A stretch of 64,000 nucleotides of DNA, from positions 1,116,001 through 1,180,000 of the forward strand of contig NZ_CP112880.1 in NCBI RefSeq assembly GCF_028747205.1, written 5' to 3'. The DNA comes from Streptomyces sp. CA-278952. GTDB lineage: Bacteria > Actinomycetota > Actinomycetes > Streptomycetales > Streptomycetaceae. The notes under the pieces were generated by a model, which was given only the letters and a program-made list of their open reading frames with translations, was not told the DNA's origin and searched no databases. The translations under genes were made by a program, and so were the position numbers. Of the stretch, positions 24,823-33,293 are shown piece by piece. How positions within the stretch are numbered: position 1 is the first letter of the stretch; every line of letters starts with the position of its first letter.

Positions 24823-26111
24823 GACTTCTCCCCTTGATTCTTCGGAGCCTCTGACTGCTTCGGAACCGCTGACCGCGCCGGAACCGCTGACTGTTTCGTG
24901 GCCTTCGGCCCCTTCGGCCCCTTCGGCCCCTTCGGAGCCGCGGGTTTCTTCGCGCGTGCGAGGCCCAGGCGGGCGAGGCCGCCGGGCAGGAACAGGACCA
25001 CCGCGACCACCGCGGCGCCGTACAGATAGCGGGACGCCTCACCGGGCGCCAGCCCGCCCGTGCCGGGGGCGGAGACCAGCGGCAGGGAGTCGCTGTAGTG
25101 CGTGAACACCTGCGGGAGCAGGGTGACGAAGGCGGCGCCGATCGCGGCTCCGGCGACGCTGCCGAGCCCGCCGATGACGATCATGGCGAGGTATTCGAGG
25201 GAGAGGATCATGCCGAAGTACTCGGGCACGGTCCGCTGGAAGACCAGGGCGAGCAGGACGCCCGCGAGGCCCGCGTACATCGAGGACAGGACGAAGACGC
25301 CGGCCCGGTAGCGGGCCACCGGCACGCCCATCACCCCCGCCGCGATCCGGTGGTCGCGGATGGCGTTCATCGCCCGGCCGGGCCTGCCGCGCAGCACCCC
25401 CCGGGCGAACAGCGCGCTGAGCAGGAGCGCGGCCAGGCCCACGTACCAGAGCTTCTCCGAGGAGCCGAACGGCACGGCGGCGAAGACGACTTCGGTGTCG
25501 TCGAAGGTGAAGCCGAACAGCGACAGCGGCGGTACGGCCCGGCCGTTGTAACCGCCGGTCAGCGAACCCGCATTGAACAGGACGTGCTGTCCGATGAAGA
25601 TCAGCGCGAGGGTCGCGATGCCGAGGTAGGCGCCGCGCAGCCGGCCGGCGATGGGGCTGAAGAGCCCGCCCGCCGCTCCGGCGAGCAGCACGGCGAGGAT
25701 CGCGGCCAGCCAGGTGGGCAGCCCGAGTCCGGTCAGCGTGTGCCCGTTCTCGGTGCTGCTCTCGCCCGCCAGGACGCAGTAGCCGTACGCGCCGACGGCG
25801 AGGAAGAACGCGTGGCCCATGGAGAGCTGCCCGGTGGCGCCGGTGAGCATGTTGAGCCCGATGGCGCCGATCGCCGCCGCCATCGCGAACAATCCGGCCT
25901 GGAGCCAGAAGCGGTCCAGGTAGAAGGGGAGGACGAGGAGCAGCAGGGAGCCGATGAGGACGGCGTACGTACGGGGCGTGCGCAGCCGGTCGGTGAGGCG
26001 CTCCGTGCGGCCGCCGGGTGTGGTGGCCGGCGCGGCAGAGGCTTCGGGAGCAGGGACTCCGGGAGCGAGGACTCCGGGAGCGGGGGCGGCTTCGGCGGGG
26101 GTGTCAGACAC
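24819..26111 (-). CDS. Branched-chain amino-acid-type ABC transporter permease (LivM type)
   Basis: 430 residues with ~9 membrane segments (AVLIGSLLLLVLPFYL; LFAMAAAIGAIGLNMLTGA; YLAMIVIGGLGSVAGAAIGA). The LivM loop GATGQLSMGHAFFLAVGAY is intact. Both tails are unusual: the N-terminal ~30 residues are an Ala/Pro run. The C-terminus is a basic KKPAAPKGPKGPKGPK tail encoded by a 9-bp DNA repeat (~24900-24945). The core forms half of the membrane channel with the LivH-type protein. Start ATG overlaps the upstream permease by 8 bp. Confidence 0.92.
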   Translation of the reverse strand: MSDTPAEAAPAPGVLAPGVPAPEASAAPATTPGGRTERLTDRLRTPRTYAVLIGSLLLLVLPFYLDRFWLQAGLFAMAAAIGAIGLNMLTGATGQLSMGHAFFLAVGAYGYCVLAGESSTENGHTLTGLGLPTWLAAILAVLLAGAAGGLFSPIAGRLRGAYLGIATLALIFIGQHVLFNAGSLTGGYNGRAVPPLSLFGFTFDDTEVVFAAVPFGSSEKLWYVGLAALLLSALFARGVLRGRPGRAMNAIRDHRIAAGVMGVPVARYRAGVFVLSSMYAGLAGVLLALVFQRTVPEYFGMILSLEYLAMIVIGGLGSVAGAAIGAAFVTLLPQVFTHYSDSLPLVSAPGTGGLAPGEASRYLYGAAVVAVVLFLPGGLARLGLARAKKPAAPKGPKGPKGPKATKQSAVPARSAVPKQSEAPKNQGEKS

Positions 26112-26994
26112 GGGCCAGCTCCTTCGTGCCGAAGAGTCCCGCGGGCCGGATGAGCAGCACCGCCACCATCACCAGGTAGGGCGCCAGATCGCCGATGCCC
26201 CGGCCGAGGAAGGCGAGGTCGCTCTGGTAGCCGGTGGCGAGCGACTCGGTGACGCCGACGATGAGTCCCCCGGCGAGCGCCCCGGTGGTGGAGTCGAGGC
26301 CGCCGAGGATCGCGGCGGGGAACGCCTTGAGCGCGGCGAGCGAGGTGGCACGCTCCAGGCCCGGGGTCGGGAACACGGTGAGGAAGAGGGCCGCGACGGC
26401 GGCGAGCGCTCCGGCGACCGCCCACGCGGCGAGCGAGACCCGCCCCAGCTTGATGCCCATGAGCGCCGCCGTCTGCGGGTTCTCGGCGGCGGCCCGCATC
26501 GACACGCCCCAGGAGGTGTAGCGGAAGGCGAGCAGGAACACCGTGATCAGCAGCCCGGCGGCGAGGAACGCGGCGATCCGGGTCTGGGCGAGGGTGACGC
26601 CGCCGACGGAGACGACCTCGTTGCCCCAGGGGTCCCCGAGGGCGAGCACGTCCGTGCCCATCCGGCGGGTGAGTTCGGTGATCAGGAGGATGTCGACGCC
26701 GATGGTGACGATGGCCAGGACGCTCTGGTCGCTGCCCCGGTAGCGGCGCATCACGAAGAACTCGATGCCCGCCCCGACGGTCGCCGCTCCCGCGATCCCG
26801 ACGAGCAGCGCGGGCCAGAACCCGATGTCGTCGTGGAGCACGGCGGTGACGTAGCCGCCCGCCAACAGCAGGGACGCGTGGGCGAAGTTGACGACCTCGG
26901 TGGCCTTGAAGATGACGACGAACCCGAGCGCGATGAGTGCGTAGACCGAGCCGATCGACAGGCCGCCGAGGAGGAGTTCGACGAACGTGGTCAT
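26104..26994 (-). CDS. Branched-chain amino-acid-type ABC transporter permease (LivH type)
   Basis: 296 residues; eight hydrophobic helices (LLLGGLSIGSVYALIALGFVVIF; IAAFLAAGLLITVFLLAF; AWAVAGALAAVAALFLTVF). The EAA-like loop with AILGGLDSTTGALAGGLIVG is present. FVEL..GGLSIGSVYALIALG is the standard LivH N-terminus. Partner of the LivM-type permease; start codon overlaps the ATPase stop (ATGA), the end overlaps the next gene by 8 bp. Confidence 0.93.
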   Translation of the reverse strand: MTTFVELLLGGLSIGSVYALIALGFVVIFKATEVVNFAHASLLLAGGYVTAVLHDDIGFWPALLVGIAGAATVGAGIEFFVMRRYRGSDQSVLAIVTIGVDILLITELTRRMGTDVLALGDPWGNEVVSVGGVTLAQTRIAAFLAAGLLITVFLLAFRYTSWGVSMRAAAENPQTAALMGIKLGRVSLAAWAVAGALAAVAALFLTVFPTPGLERATSLAALKAFPAAILGGLDSTTGALAGGLIVGVTESLATGYQSDLAFLGRGIGDLAPYLVMVAVLLIRPAGLFGTKELARV

Positions 26995-27785
26995 TGAGGT
27001 GCTCCCAAGTAGGCCTGGACGACGGCCGGGTCGTTCTGGACCTCGGCGGGGGTGCCCCCGGCTATCCGTCGCCCGAAGTCGAGTACGGTCACCGCGTCCG
27101 CGAGCCGCATCACCACCCCCATGTCGTGCTCGACCAGCACGATGGAGATGCCGAGGCTGTCGCGTACGTCGGCCACGACGGCCGCGGTGCGGCGGCGTTC
27201 GTCAGCGGTCATCCCGGCGATCGGTTCGTCCAGCAGCAGGACCTTCGGCTCCATGCACAGGGCCCGGCCCAGCTCGACGAGCTTCTGCTGCCCGTACGGC
27301 AGTGATCCGGCCGGGCGCTCCAGCTCCTTGTCGAGGCCGATGAACGCGGCGATCTCCCGGACCCGGTCGCGGTGGCGGCGTTCCTCCCGGGCGGCGGAGG
27401 GGAGCCGCAGGCCGGTGGCGACGAACCCGGAGCGGGTCAGCCGGTGGCGGCCGAGCAGGAGGCTGTCGGCGACGGTCGCGTGCGGGGGCAGCGCCAGGTT
27501 CTGGAAGGTGCGCGCGACCCCGAGGCCCGCGATGGTGTGCGGCGCGAGTCCGGTGAGTTCGGTGTCGCCGAGGCGGACGTGCCCGGAGGTGGCGCGGTAG
27601 ACGCCGGACAGGACGTTGAAGCAGGTGGACTTGCCCGCGCCGTTGGGCCCGATGACGGCGTGCACGCTGCCGGGTTCGACGGTGAAGGAGACGCCGTCCA
27701 GGGCGGTGAGCCCGGAGAAGCGGACGGTGACGTTCTCGACGGCGAGTGCGGCCGTCGTGCTGTGCGCGGAGGCCGTGGCGGTCAC
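26991..27785 (-). CDS. ABC transporter ATP-binding protein (LivG type)
   Basis: 264 residues from GTG 27785, which overlaps the LivF-type stop (GTGA). Walker A GPNGAGKST, Q-loop ARTFQNLAL, signature LPYGQQK (a LivG-style variant of LSGGQ), Walker B KVLLLDEP and the LivG-specific EHDMGVVMRLAD. It powers import by the LivHM channel on the inner membrane face. The open frame continues upstream through livF but only as antisense-type composition, so the overlapping GTG is chosen. Confidence 0.93.
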   Translation of the reverse strand: MTATASAHSTTAALAVENVTVRFSGLTALDGVSFTVEPGSVHAVIGPNGAGKSTCFNVLSGVYRATSGHVRLGDTELTGLAPHTIAGLGVARTFQNLALPPHATVADSLLLGRHRLTRSGFVATGLRLPSAAREERRHRDRVREIAAFIGLDKELERPAGSLPYGQQKLVELGRALCMEPKVLLLDEPIAGMTADERRRTAAVVADVRDSLGISIVLVEHDMGVVMRLADAVTVLDFGRRIAGGTPAEVQNDPAVVQAYLGAPQ

Positions 27786-28579
27786 GCGGACCACCTGCTC
27801 AAGGTGCGGCGGTTCCGGGCGGCCGGGTCGGCGTCCGCCGCCGCGTCCTCGTCGACGACGCCGAGGTAGCGGCGGCGAACCTCGTCGGACGCGGCGAGTT
27901 CGTCCGCGGGCCCGGACAGGGCGACCTCGCCGACGTCGAGGACGTACGCCGTGGAGGCGAGGCGCAGGGCGATCGCCGCGTTCTGCTCGACGAGCATGAC
28001 GGAGGTGCCGGCCGCGTTGATCTCCTGCACGGTCTCGGCGATCCTGGCCGCCATCAGCGGGGCGAGGCCGAGCGAGGGCTCGTCCAGCAGGAGCAGCCGG
28101 GGGCCAGCCATCAGGGCGCGGCCCATCGCCAGCATCTGCTGCTCGCCGCCGGACAGCAGCCCGGCCCGCTGGTGCGCGCGGTCGGCGAGCACCGGGAACA
28201 GCTCGTGGACCCGGGCCAGCGCGGCGCCCGTCGCCCTGCGCCCGCCGCGTGCCCCGAGGGCCCCGGCCCGCAGGTTGTCGGCCACCGTCATCCGGGCGAA
28301 GACCTGCCGGCCCTCCGGTACCTGGACCACTCCCGCGGCCACCACCTGGGCGGGCCGCAGCCCCTCCAGGGGGCGGCCGTCGAACCGGATGGTCCCGGTG
28401 CCCGTCCCGCGGTGGAAGCCGAGGGTCCGCGACACGGCCCGCAGCAGCGTGGTCTTGCCCGCGCCGTTGCCGCCGAGTACGGCGGTGATCCCGCCGTCCG
28501 GCACATCGACGGAGATGTCGCGCAGCGCCCGGACCGGACCGTAGCCGACGGACAGCGCGCGGATCTCTAGCGTTGCCAT
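27782..28579 (-). CDS. ABC transporter ATP-binding protein (LivF type)
   Basis: 265 residues, first gene of the operon; ATG 28579 has AAGGAGGAGG upstream. Walker A GGNGAGKTT, signature LSGGEQQM, Walker B LLLDEPSLGLAP, H-loop VEQNAAIALRLA. LivF is the second ATPase of the heterodimer. Gene order livF-G-H-M-J with the binding protein last differs from E. coli (livJ/K first). The 264 bp to the divergent PucR gene should hold both promoters; no operator could be singled out there. Confidence 0.93.
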   Translation of the reverse strand: MATLEIRALSVGYGPVRALRDISVDVPDGGITAVLGGNGAGKTTLLRAVSRTLGFHRGTGTGTIRFDGRPLEGLRPAQVVAAGVVQVPEGRQVFARMTVADNLRAGALGARGGRRATGAALARVHELFPVLADRAHQRAGLLSGGEQQMLAMGRALMAGPRLLLLDEPSLGLAPLMAARIAETVQEINAAGTSVMLVEQNAAIALRLASTAYVLDVGEVALSGPADELAASDEVRRRYLGVVDEDAAADADPAARNRRTLSRWSA

Positions 28580-28843
28580 GCGTCCTCCTCCTTCCGCCTT
28601 GTCGTCCCGTGTTCACCTGTCGTGCTCATCGGTGAAGGCGTGGCGTCGTGTGTGGTGCCACAGACCAGCACCGGGCGGGACGTGCGTCCACGGCGCGGGA
28701 CCGACTCGATGCGGGCGACCAGCCGACGAAGGGCCTCGTTGTGCACGCGCACAGACGCGGTGACGGGCGGGGGCCCGCCCGTACGGCCGCTGGCATCCTC
28801 ATCGGTCATCAGGGACGCCCGGACCCGGGGGACGGAGCGGCGG

Positions 28844-29563
28844 ATGCGGCGTGGGACGCGGTACGGGGCGCTGCTCGGCCCGCTGCTGGCGGGCGGGGCG
28901 CCGCCGGACCTGGTGGAGCGTGCGGCGCGCGGCCTCGGGCTGCCGGAACGGGGGCGCTACGCGGTGGTGGTGCTGGGCACACCCGTACCGGAGGCCGCGG
29001 TGGCGGAGGGCCCGGACGGGGACGGGGCGCGCTGGTGGTGGTGCGGTGCGGGGGACGGGGCCGTCGCGGTGGTGCTGCTGGGCGCGGCGGGACCGGCCGG
29101 GGCAGTGGCGCGGCTCGCGGAGCACGGTGCGGGGCCGGGAGGCATGAGCCCGGTGGTGGGATCGCCGGGGCAGCTGGGCTCGGCACGGCGGCTCGCGGAC
29201 ACGGCGCTGCTGACGTGCGCGCCCGGCAGCCGGGAGGTCGTACGGCTCGACGAGCGGCTGCCGACGGCCCTGCTGGTGAGCGGCCCGGAGCTGTCGTCCC
29301 GGCTTCTCGCGGAGGTCTTCGGTCCGCTGCTGGCGCTGGCTCCGGCGGAGCGTGCGGTGCTGGTGGGGACGCTGGAGGTGTGGCTGGAGTGCGAGGGTTC
29401 GGTGGGGCGGGCCGCGGTACGGCTGCGGTGTCATCGCAACACGGTGTTCAACCGGCTGCGGCGGCTGGAGCGGTTGACCGCGCGTTCGCTGTCCCGGCCG
29501 CGTGAGCTGGTCGACCTGGTGCTGGCGCTGGACGTACTGAGACTGTCGTCGGCGCCGCCGTGA
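28844..29563 (+). CDS. PucR-family HTH regulator (short form)
   Basis: 239 residues from ATG 28844; GGAG nine bases upstream. The open frame extends up to 28622, but that part lacks family-like sequence. The C-terminal HTH_30 block is clear: LECEGSVGRAAVRLRCHRNT, VFNRLRRLERLTARSLSRP, VDLVLALDVLRL. The N-terminal ~150 residues are a reduced GGDEF-like/sensory part (YAVVVLGTPVPEAAV). PucR members activate catabolic genes in response to nitrogen or aromatic metabolites. Divergent from the ABC operon, which it probably controls. Confidence 0.85.
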   Translation: MRRGTRYGALLGPLLAGGAPPDLVERAARGLGLPERGRYAVVVLGTPVPEAAVAEGPDGDGARWWWCGAGDGAVAVVLLGAAGPAGAVARLAEHGAGPGGMSPVVGSPGQLGSARRLADTALLTCAPGSREVVRLDERLPTALLVSGPELSSRLLAEVFGPLLALAPAERAVLVGTLEVWLECEGSVGRAAVRLRCHRNTVFNRLRRLERLTARSLSRPRELVDLVLALDVLRLSSAPP

Positions 29564-29625
29564 GGCGCGGAGCGACGGCCCGGCGTGCGGGAGGGGCCCG
29601 GCGTCTGTCCCCGGGCCCCTCCCCT

Positions 29626-29850
29626 CGTACGCCTGACCCGCGGACGCCTGACCCTCGGACGCCTGACCCTCGTACGCCTGGCCCTCGGACGCCTGGCCCT
29701 CGGACGCCTGGCCCTCGGACGCCTGACCCTCGGACGCCTGGCCCTCGGACGCCTGGCCCTCGGACGAGTGGTCCGCGTACGCCTGGCCCGCGTACGCCTG
29801 GCCCGCGTACGCCTGGCCCGCGTACGCCTGGCCCGCGTAGGCCTGATCCG
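29626..29850. repeat. Minisatellite: 15 tandem copies of a 15-bp unit
   Basis: Unit consensus CGKACGCCTGGCCCK, exactly 15 x 15 bp with a few substitutions, filling most of the 304-bp space between the convergent PucR and glycerate kinase genes. Because the period is a multiple of three, every frame stays open; one minus-strand frame reads repeated G-Q-A-Y-A. It starts 18 bp past the glycerate kinase stop (minus strand). No start codon and RBS support it as a gene. Confidence 0.9.
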
Positions 29851-29867
29851 CCGTCGGCCGCTCCGCG

Positions 29868-30986
29868 TCAGCGCAGCAGGAAGTCCCGGGCGATCGACTC
29901 CGCAGCCCGCTCCAGCAGCGGCCCGGCCTGGGCCATGGACACCGCCGGGTCCGGTTCCAGCTCGGCCAGGGCGTAGGCGCGGCGGATGCCCGCCTTCTCC
30001 AGTGCCTCCGGGGACAGGGCGAGCCGGCCGCAGACCGCGACGACCTCGATCCCGGCCGCGCGGGCGGCGGCCGCGACCCCGGCCGGGGCCTTGCCGTGCA
30101 GCGTCTGCTCGTCCAGCGAGCCCTCGCCCGTGATGACCAGCGTGGCGCGGGCGAGCGCGGGGGCGAAGCCGAGCACGTCGAGCATCACCTCGATGCCGGG
30201 GCGGAAGCGGGCGCCGAGGGCGACGAGTGCCCCGTAGCCGATGCCTCCGGCCGCGCCCGCGCCGGGCAGGGACGCCATGTCCGGGCCCAGGATCGAGGCG
30301 TAGTGCGCCAGGGCCGCGTCGAGGACCGCGATGTCCTCCTCGCTCGCGCCCTTCTGACGGCCGTACACCTCGGGCGCGCCCTTGGGCCCCGTCAGCGGGT
30401 TGTCCACGTCGCTGGCCAGGATCAGGTCGATGCGCGCCAGCCGGGGGGCGAGCCCCGAGAGGTCGGCCTCGGCCAGCTCCGCGAGAGGGCCGCCGCCGGG
30501 GGCCACGGGCTTGCCCTCCGCGTCCAGGAAGCGGGCCCCGAGGGCGGTGAGCATGCCCGCGCCGCCGTCCGTGGTGGCGCTGCCGCCGACCCCGAACACG
30601 ATCGTCGTCGCCCCCTCCTCCAGGGCGGCCCGCAGCAGCTCGCCCGAGCCGTACGTGGTGGCCGTGAGCGGGGCGAACACTCCGTCGGGCAGGTGCTGGA
30701 GGCCCGAGGCCTCGGCCATCTCCACCACGGCGGTGGACCCGCGCAGCGCGTATGCCGCCGTCACCGGGTCCCCGAGAGGACCGGTCACCCGGACCTCCCG
30801 CCGCTCGAATCCGGCGGCCACCGCCGCCGCGACCGTACCGTCGCCGCCGTCCGCGACCGGCAGGGTCTCCACCCGCACATCGGGGACGACGCGCCGCAGC
30901 CCGGCCGTCACCCGCTCCGCGACCTGCACGGCCGTGAGCGAGCCCTTGAACTTGTCCGCCGCCACGAGCACGCGGGCGGTCCTCAT
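29868..30986 (-). CDS. glxK: Glycerate kinase (GlxK/GarK type)
   Basis: 372 residues from ATG 30986 (GGAG five bases upstream); GTG 31004 is also possible. Type I glycerate kinase: VLVAADKFKGSLTAVQVAERV, LPVADGGDGTVAA, VFGVGGSATTDGGAGMLTAL and VITGEGSLDEQTLHGKAP are the diagnostic blocks. It phosphorylates D-glycerate to 2-phosphoglycerate (or 3-phosphoglycerate), feeding glyoxylate/allantoin carbon into glycolysis. With a PucR protein and a nucleobase transporter in the same window this could sit in purine or glyoxylate catabolism, but the genes are not contiguous. Length is normal (~375-380). Confidence 0.94.
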   Translation of the reverse strand: MRTARVLVAADKFKGSLTAVQVAERVTAGLRRVVPDVRVETLPVADGGDGTVAAAVAAGFERREVRVTGPLGDPVTAAYALRGSTAVVEMAEASGLQHLPDGVFAPLTATTYGSGELLRAALEEGATTIVFGVGGSATTDGGAGMLTALGARFLDAEGKPVAPGGGPLAELAEADLSGLAPRLARIDLILASDVDNPLTGPKGAPEVYGRQKGASEEDIAVLDAALAHYASILGPDMASLPGAGAAGGIGYGALVALGARFRPGIEVMLDVLGFAPALARATLVITGEGSLDEQTLHGKAPAGVAAAARAAGIEVVAVCGRLALSPEALEKAGIRRAYALAELEPDPAVSMAQAGPLLERAAESIARDFLLR

Positions 30987-31124
30987 ATCTGCTCCGTCCG
31001 TCACCTTGCATCCCTTGCTTTCGAACAGGCAGTCGCGCCGCCCCGACCCTATCCGCACGTCCCCTGATCTGCCCATGGCCGTCCACGGCCGTGTGGTGCG
31101 GCCCGCGCCGCTACGCTGTCGGCC

Positions 31125-31622
31125 GTGACGACTCCCGATGCCGACTACGCCGTGTACATCGCCGGGCTTCCCCGAGTCCTGTCCGGCGCCGCCTCCCTCT
31201 TCCGTGACGCGGAGGGACGGCTCCTCCTCGTCGAGCCGAACTACCGCGAGGGCTGGGCACTGCCCGGCGGGACCGTCGAGTCCCAGACGGGTGAGGGGCC
31301 CCGGCAGGCCGCGCGGCGCGAGACGGCGGAGGAGATCGGCCTCGACGTGGCTCCGGGGCGGCTGCTCGCCGTGGACTGGGTGCGGGGCCCCGGCCGCCCG
31401 CCGATCGTGGCGTATCTGTACGACGGCGGGGTGCTCACCGCGGACCAGCTGGCGGCGATCCGGCTCCAGGAGGATGAGCTGCTGTCCTGGCGGCTGGTGG
31501 CGCCCGCCGATCTGGACGGTTTTCTGCTCGGCACGCTCGGGGGCAGGGTCCGAGCGGCGCTGGAAGTTCTGGTGTCCGGCGGCGGGGCCGTGGAACTGGA
31601 GGACGGCGAGCCGATCGCGTAG
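31125..31622 (+). CDS. Nudix hydrolase
   Basis: 165 residues from GTG 31125. There is no RBS; TACGCT at 31112-31117 ends 7 bases before the GTG, so the mRNA is probably leaderless. Nudix box: WALPGGTVESQTGEG followed by ARRETAEEIGLD, i.e. the RE-x2-EE-x-G catalytic part is exact. However, there are seven rather than five residues between the first Gly and Glu, a two-residue insertion in the loop. The family hydrolyses nucleoside diphosphates linked to another moiety; substrate unknown. Convergent with the VapB-like gene. Confidence 0.9.
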   Translation: MTTPDADYAVYIAGLPRVLSGAASLFRDAEGRLLLVEPNYREGWALPGGTVESQTGEGPRQAARRETAEEIGLDVAPGRLLAVDWVRGPGRPPIVAYLYDGGVLTADQLAAIRLQEDELLSWRLVAPADLDGFLLGTLGGRVRAALEVLVSGGGAVELEDGEPIA

Positions 31623-31643
31623 GCCCGGTCCCCCACCCGGCGA

Positions 31644-31844
31644 TCAGCCCTGCTGTGCCTCCGGCTTGACCTCCACGTCGCGCACCGCCCCCTCGCGGTC
31701 GGCGACCAGGGCCTCCGTGCGGTGACCGCGCGCGATGTAGTCGCGCACCACGAGCTCGACGGCGTCCTGGGGGTTCCCGACCCCCGCGAGCACCATCGCT
31801 TCGACGACGAGTTCGGCATCCAGACTGACGGTCACCTTGGCCAT
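31644..31844 (-). CDS. VapB-like orphan antitoxin (ribbon-helix-helix)
   Basis: 66 residues. KVTVSLDAELVVEAMVLAGV followed by DAVELVVRDYIAR is the DUF2191/VapB pattern: short beta strand for DNA contact, then two helices. No PIN-domain toxin is encoded on either side, so this copy is an orphan that may act as a small DNA-binding protein. The C-terminal acidic tail (VKPEAQQG) is short compared with true toxin-wrapping antitoxins. Divergent from the sirtuin gene, sharing a 65-bp promoter region. Confidence 0.75.
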   Translation of the reverse strand: MAKVTVSLDAELVVEAMVLAGVGNPQDAVELVVRDYIARGHRTEALVADREGAVRDVEVKPEAQQG

Positions 31845-31909
31845 GCGCGGACCTTACACCGGCGAATCGCGGTCGCACGCGGGGTTTCCGTTTCTCTAGG
31901 CTCGCCCCC

Positions 31910-32638
31910 ATGACTCTCGTCGCGATCCTCAGCGGTGCCGGCATCTCCACCGATTCGGGAATCCCCGACTACCGGGGTCCCAACGGGGTGTGGCGCACGG
32001 ATCCGGAGGCGGAGAAGCTCGTCACGTACGACTTCTACATGGCCGACGCCGCGATCCGCCGCCGCTCGTGGCTGATGCGCCGCGACGCCGCCCTCCGGAA
32101 GCCCGAGCCGAACGCCGCCCACCGGGCGGTCGCCGAGCTGGAGCGGTCCGGCGTACCGGTCCGGGTGATCACGCAGAACATCGACGGGCTGCACCAGCGG
32201 GCCGGCCTGCCCGACCGCAAGGTCCTCGAACTCCACGGCACGGCGCACCGGGTGGTCTGCACGCGCTGTCACGCTCGGTCCTCGATGGCCGTGGCCCTGG
32301 AGCGGGTCGAGGCGGGCGAGGCCGATCCGGCGTGCACGACCTGCGGCGGGATTCTGAAGTCGGCGACGGTGATGTTCGGCGAGCGGCTGGACCCGCAGGT
32401 GCTCGCCGATGCGATGGCGATCGCCAAGGCGTGCGAGGTGTTCATGGCGGTCGGTACGACGCTGCAGGTGCAGCCCGCCGCTTCGCTCGCCGGGATCGCC
32501 GCTGAGCACGGGGCCCGGCTGGTCGTGGTGAACGCGGAGCCGACCCCGTACGACGAACTCGCCGACGAGATCGTCCGGGAGCCGATCGGCGTCTCGCTGC
32601 CGAGGCTGCTGGCCGGGCTGGGCGGCTCGGACGGCTGA
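31910..32638 (+). CDS. NAD-dependent protein deacylase, Sir2 family
   Basis: 242 residues. NAD site ILSGAGISTDSGIPDYRG, ITQNIDGLHQRAG, catalytic His in LELHGTAHRV, and the zinc ribbon CTRC...CTTC. TAGGCT at 31897-31902 ends 7 bases before the ATG and there is no RBS, so it is probably leaderless. Removes acetyl (or other acyl) groups from lysines, producing O-acetyl-ADP-ribose. By family it would reactivate acyl-CoA synthetases, relevant in a genome segment rich in acyl-CoA enzymes. A macro-domain protein that could process O-acetyl-ADP-ribose is 4 kb away. Confidence 0.95.
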   Translation: MTLVAILSGAGISTDSGIPDYRGPNGVWRTDPEAEKLVTYDFYMADAAIRRRSWLMRRDAALRKPEPNAAHRAVAELERSGVPVRVITQNIDGLHQRAGLPDRKVLELHGTAHRVVCTRCHARSSMAVALERVEAGEADPACTTCGGILKSATVMFGERLDPQVLADAMAIAKACEVFMAVGTTLQVQPAASLAGIAAEHGARLVVVNAEPTPYDELADEIVREPIGVSLPRLLAGLGGSDG

Positions 32639-32666
32639 CCCGGCTCTACGGGCCCGCGGGCCGGAC

Positions 32667-32714
32667 CTGGCCGCTCAGTACGCTGTCGCGCTGGCCGCTC
32701 AGTACGCTGTCGCG
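32667..32714. repeat. Perfect 24-bp tandem duplication
   Basis: Two identical copies (32667-32690, 32691-32714) between the convergent sirtuin and ferredoxin genes; each contains CAGTACGCTG. Noncoding; probably a recent slippage duplication. Confidence 0.9.
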
Positions 32715-32746
32715 ACCACGGCCGGTGACCGTCCGGGGAGGCGGTC

Positions 32747-33151
32747 TCAGCCGTCCAGACCCGCCCGGACCCGGCGCGAGGGCTGGAAGACGTAGAGGTC
32801 GAGGATGTCCGGGGCGTCCGCGAGCCCCGGGCCGCCCGCCGTCGCCCACGTCACGATGTCCTGCTCGGCGTGCTCGTCGTTGACGAGGCCCAGCCAGACC
32901 GGCCGGCCCCCGGCGCGGCGGCCCTCGGCGGAGGGCTGCACGACGATGACGTTGCCCTGCTCGCAGGCGTCCAGGCACTCGACCGCCCGTACGGTGGCGG
33001 CGCCCTCCAGGCCGGTGCGCAGCCGGGTCAGCTGGGCCGCGTGGTCGACGCCCGGGATCTTCGCCGTGCCGCAGCAGCAGCCCCGGCAGACGCTGACGGT
33101 GGGCCGGGGGGCGCCCTGGGCGGGCACGTCCTTGCGGGGGCGGCGGCTCAT
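32747..33151 (-). CDS. [2Fe-2S] thioredoxin-like ferredoxin
   Basis: 134 residues, ATG 33151 with GGGAAG RBS. The cluster ligands fit the thioredoxin-fold ferredoxin class: VCRGCCCGTAKI (two of three Cys as ligands) and VECLDACEQGNVIVV. The C-terminal part (LVNDEHAEQDIVTWATAGGPG) matches stand-alone actinobacterial (2Fe-2S) ferredoxins. Electron carrier in the cytoplasm; partner reductase not adjacent. The riboswitch-controlled exporter gene is divergent from it. Confidence 0.85.
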   Translation of the reverse strand: MSRRPRKDVPAQGAPRPTVSVCRGCCCGTAKIPGVDHAAQLTRLRTGLEGAATVRAVECLDACEQGNVIVVQPSAEGRRAGGRPVWLGLVNDEHAEQDIVTWATAGGPGLADAPDILDLYVFQPSRRVRAGLDG

Positions 33152-33293
33152 GGGTGCACTTCCCGTCGCGGTGGGGTGGAGCCGGATGGCGGCGGACCGC
33201 CACCGGCCGGGTGATCATCACGATGCTACCGAGGCGCTCACGGTTCGAACACCAGCACCCGGGCCCGGCCGGGTGGGGTAGTGTTGACGGCTG

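Noticed and set aside
28567..28809. 80-codon minus-strand frame upstream of the LivF-type gene
   Set aside because: It overlaps the LivF RBS and start in another frame, has no RBS of its own and no family resemblance; it is most likely the leader region.
29626..29850. Minisatellite read as a CRISPR array
   Set aside because: Units are contiguous 15-mers without spacers and no cas genes are present.
29431..31086. Very long Arg/Gly-rich frames on both strands over glycerate kinase and the minisatellite
   Set aside because: Composition is that of antisense or out-of-frame reading of high-GC DNA, with no RBS or family motif; the glycerate kinase frame explains the region.
31644..31844. Toxin-antitoxin locus
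   Set aside because: Only the VapB-like protein is present; neither neighbour encodes a PIN-domain or other toxin.
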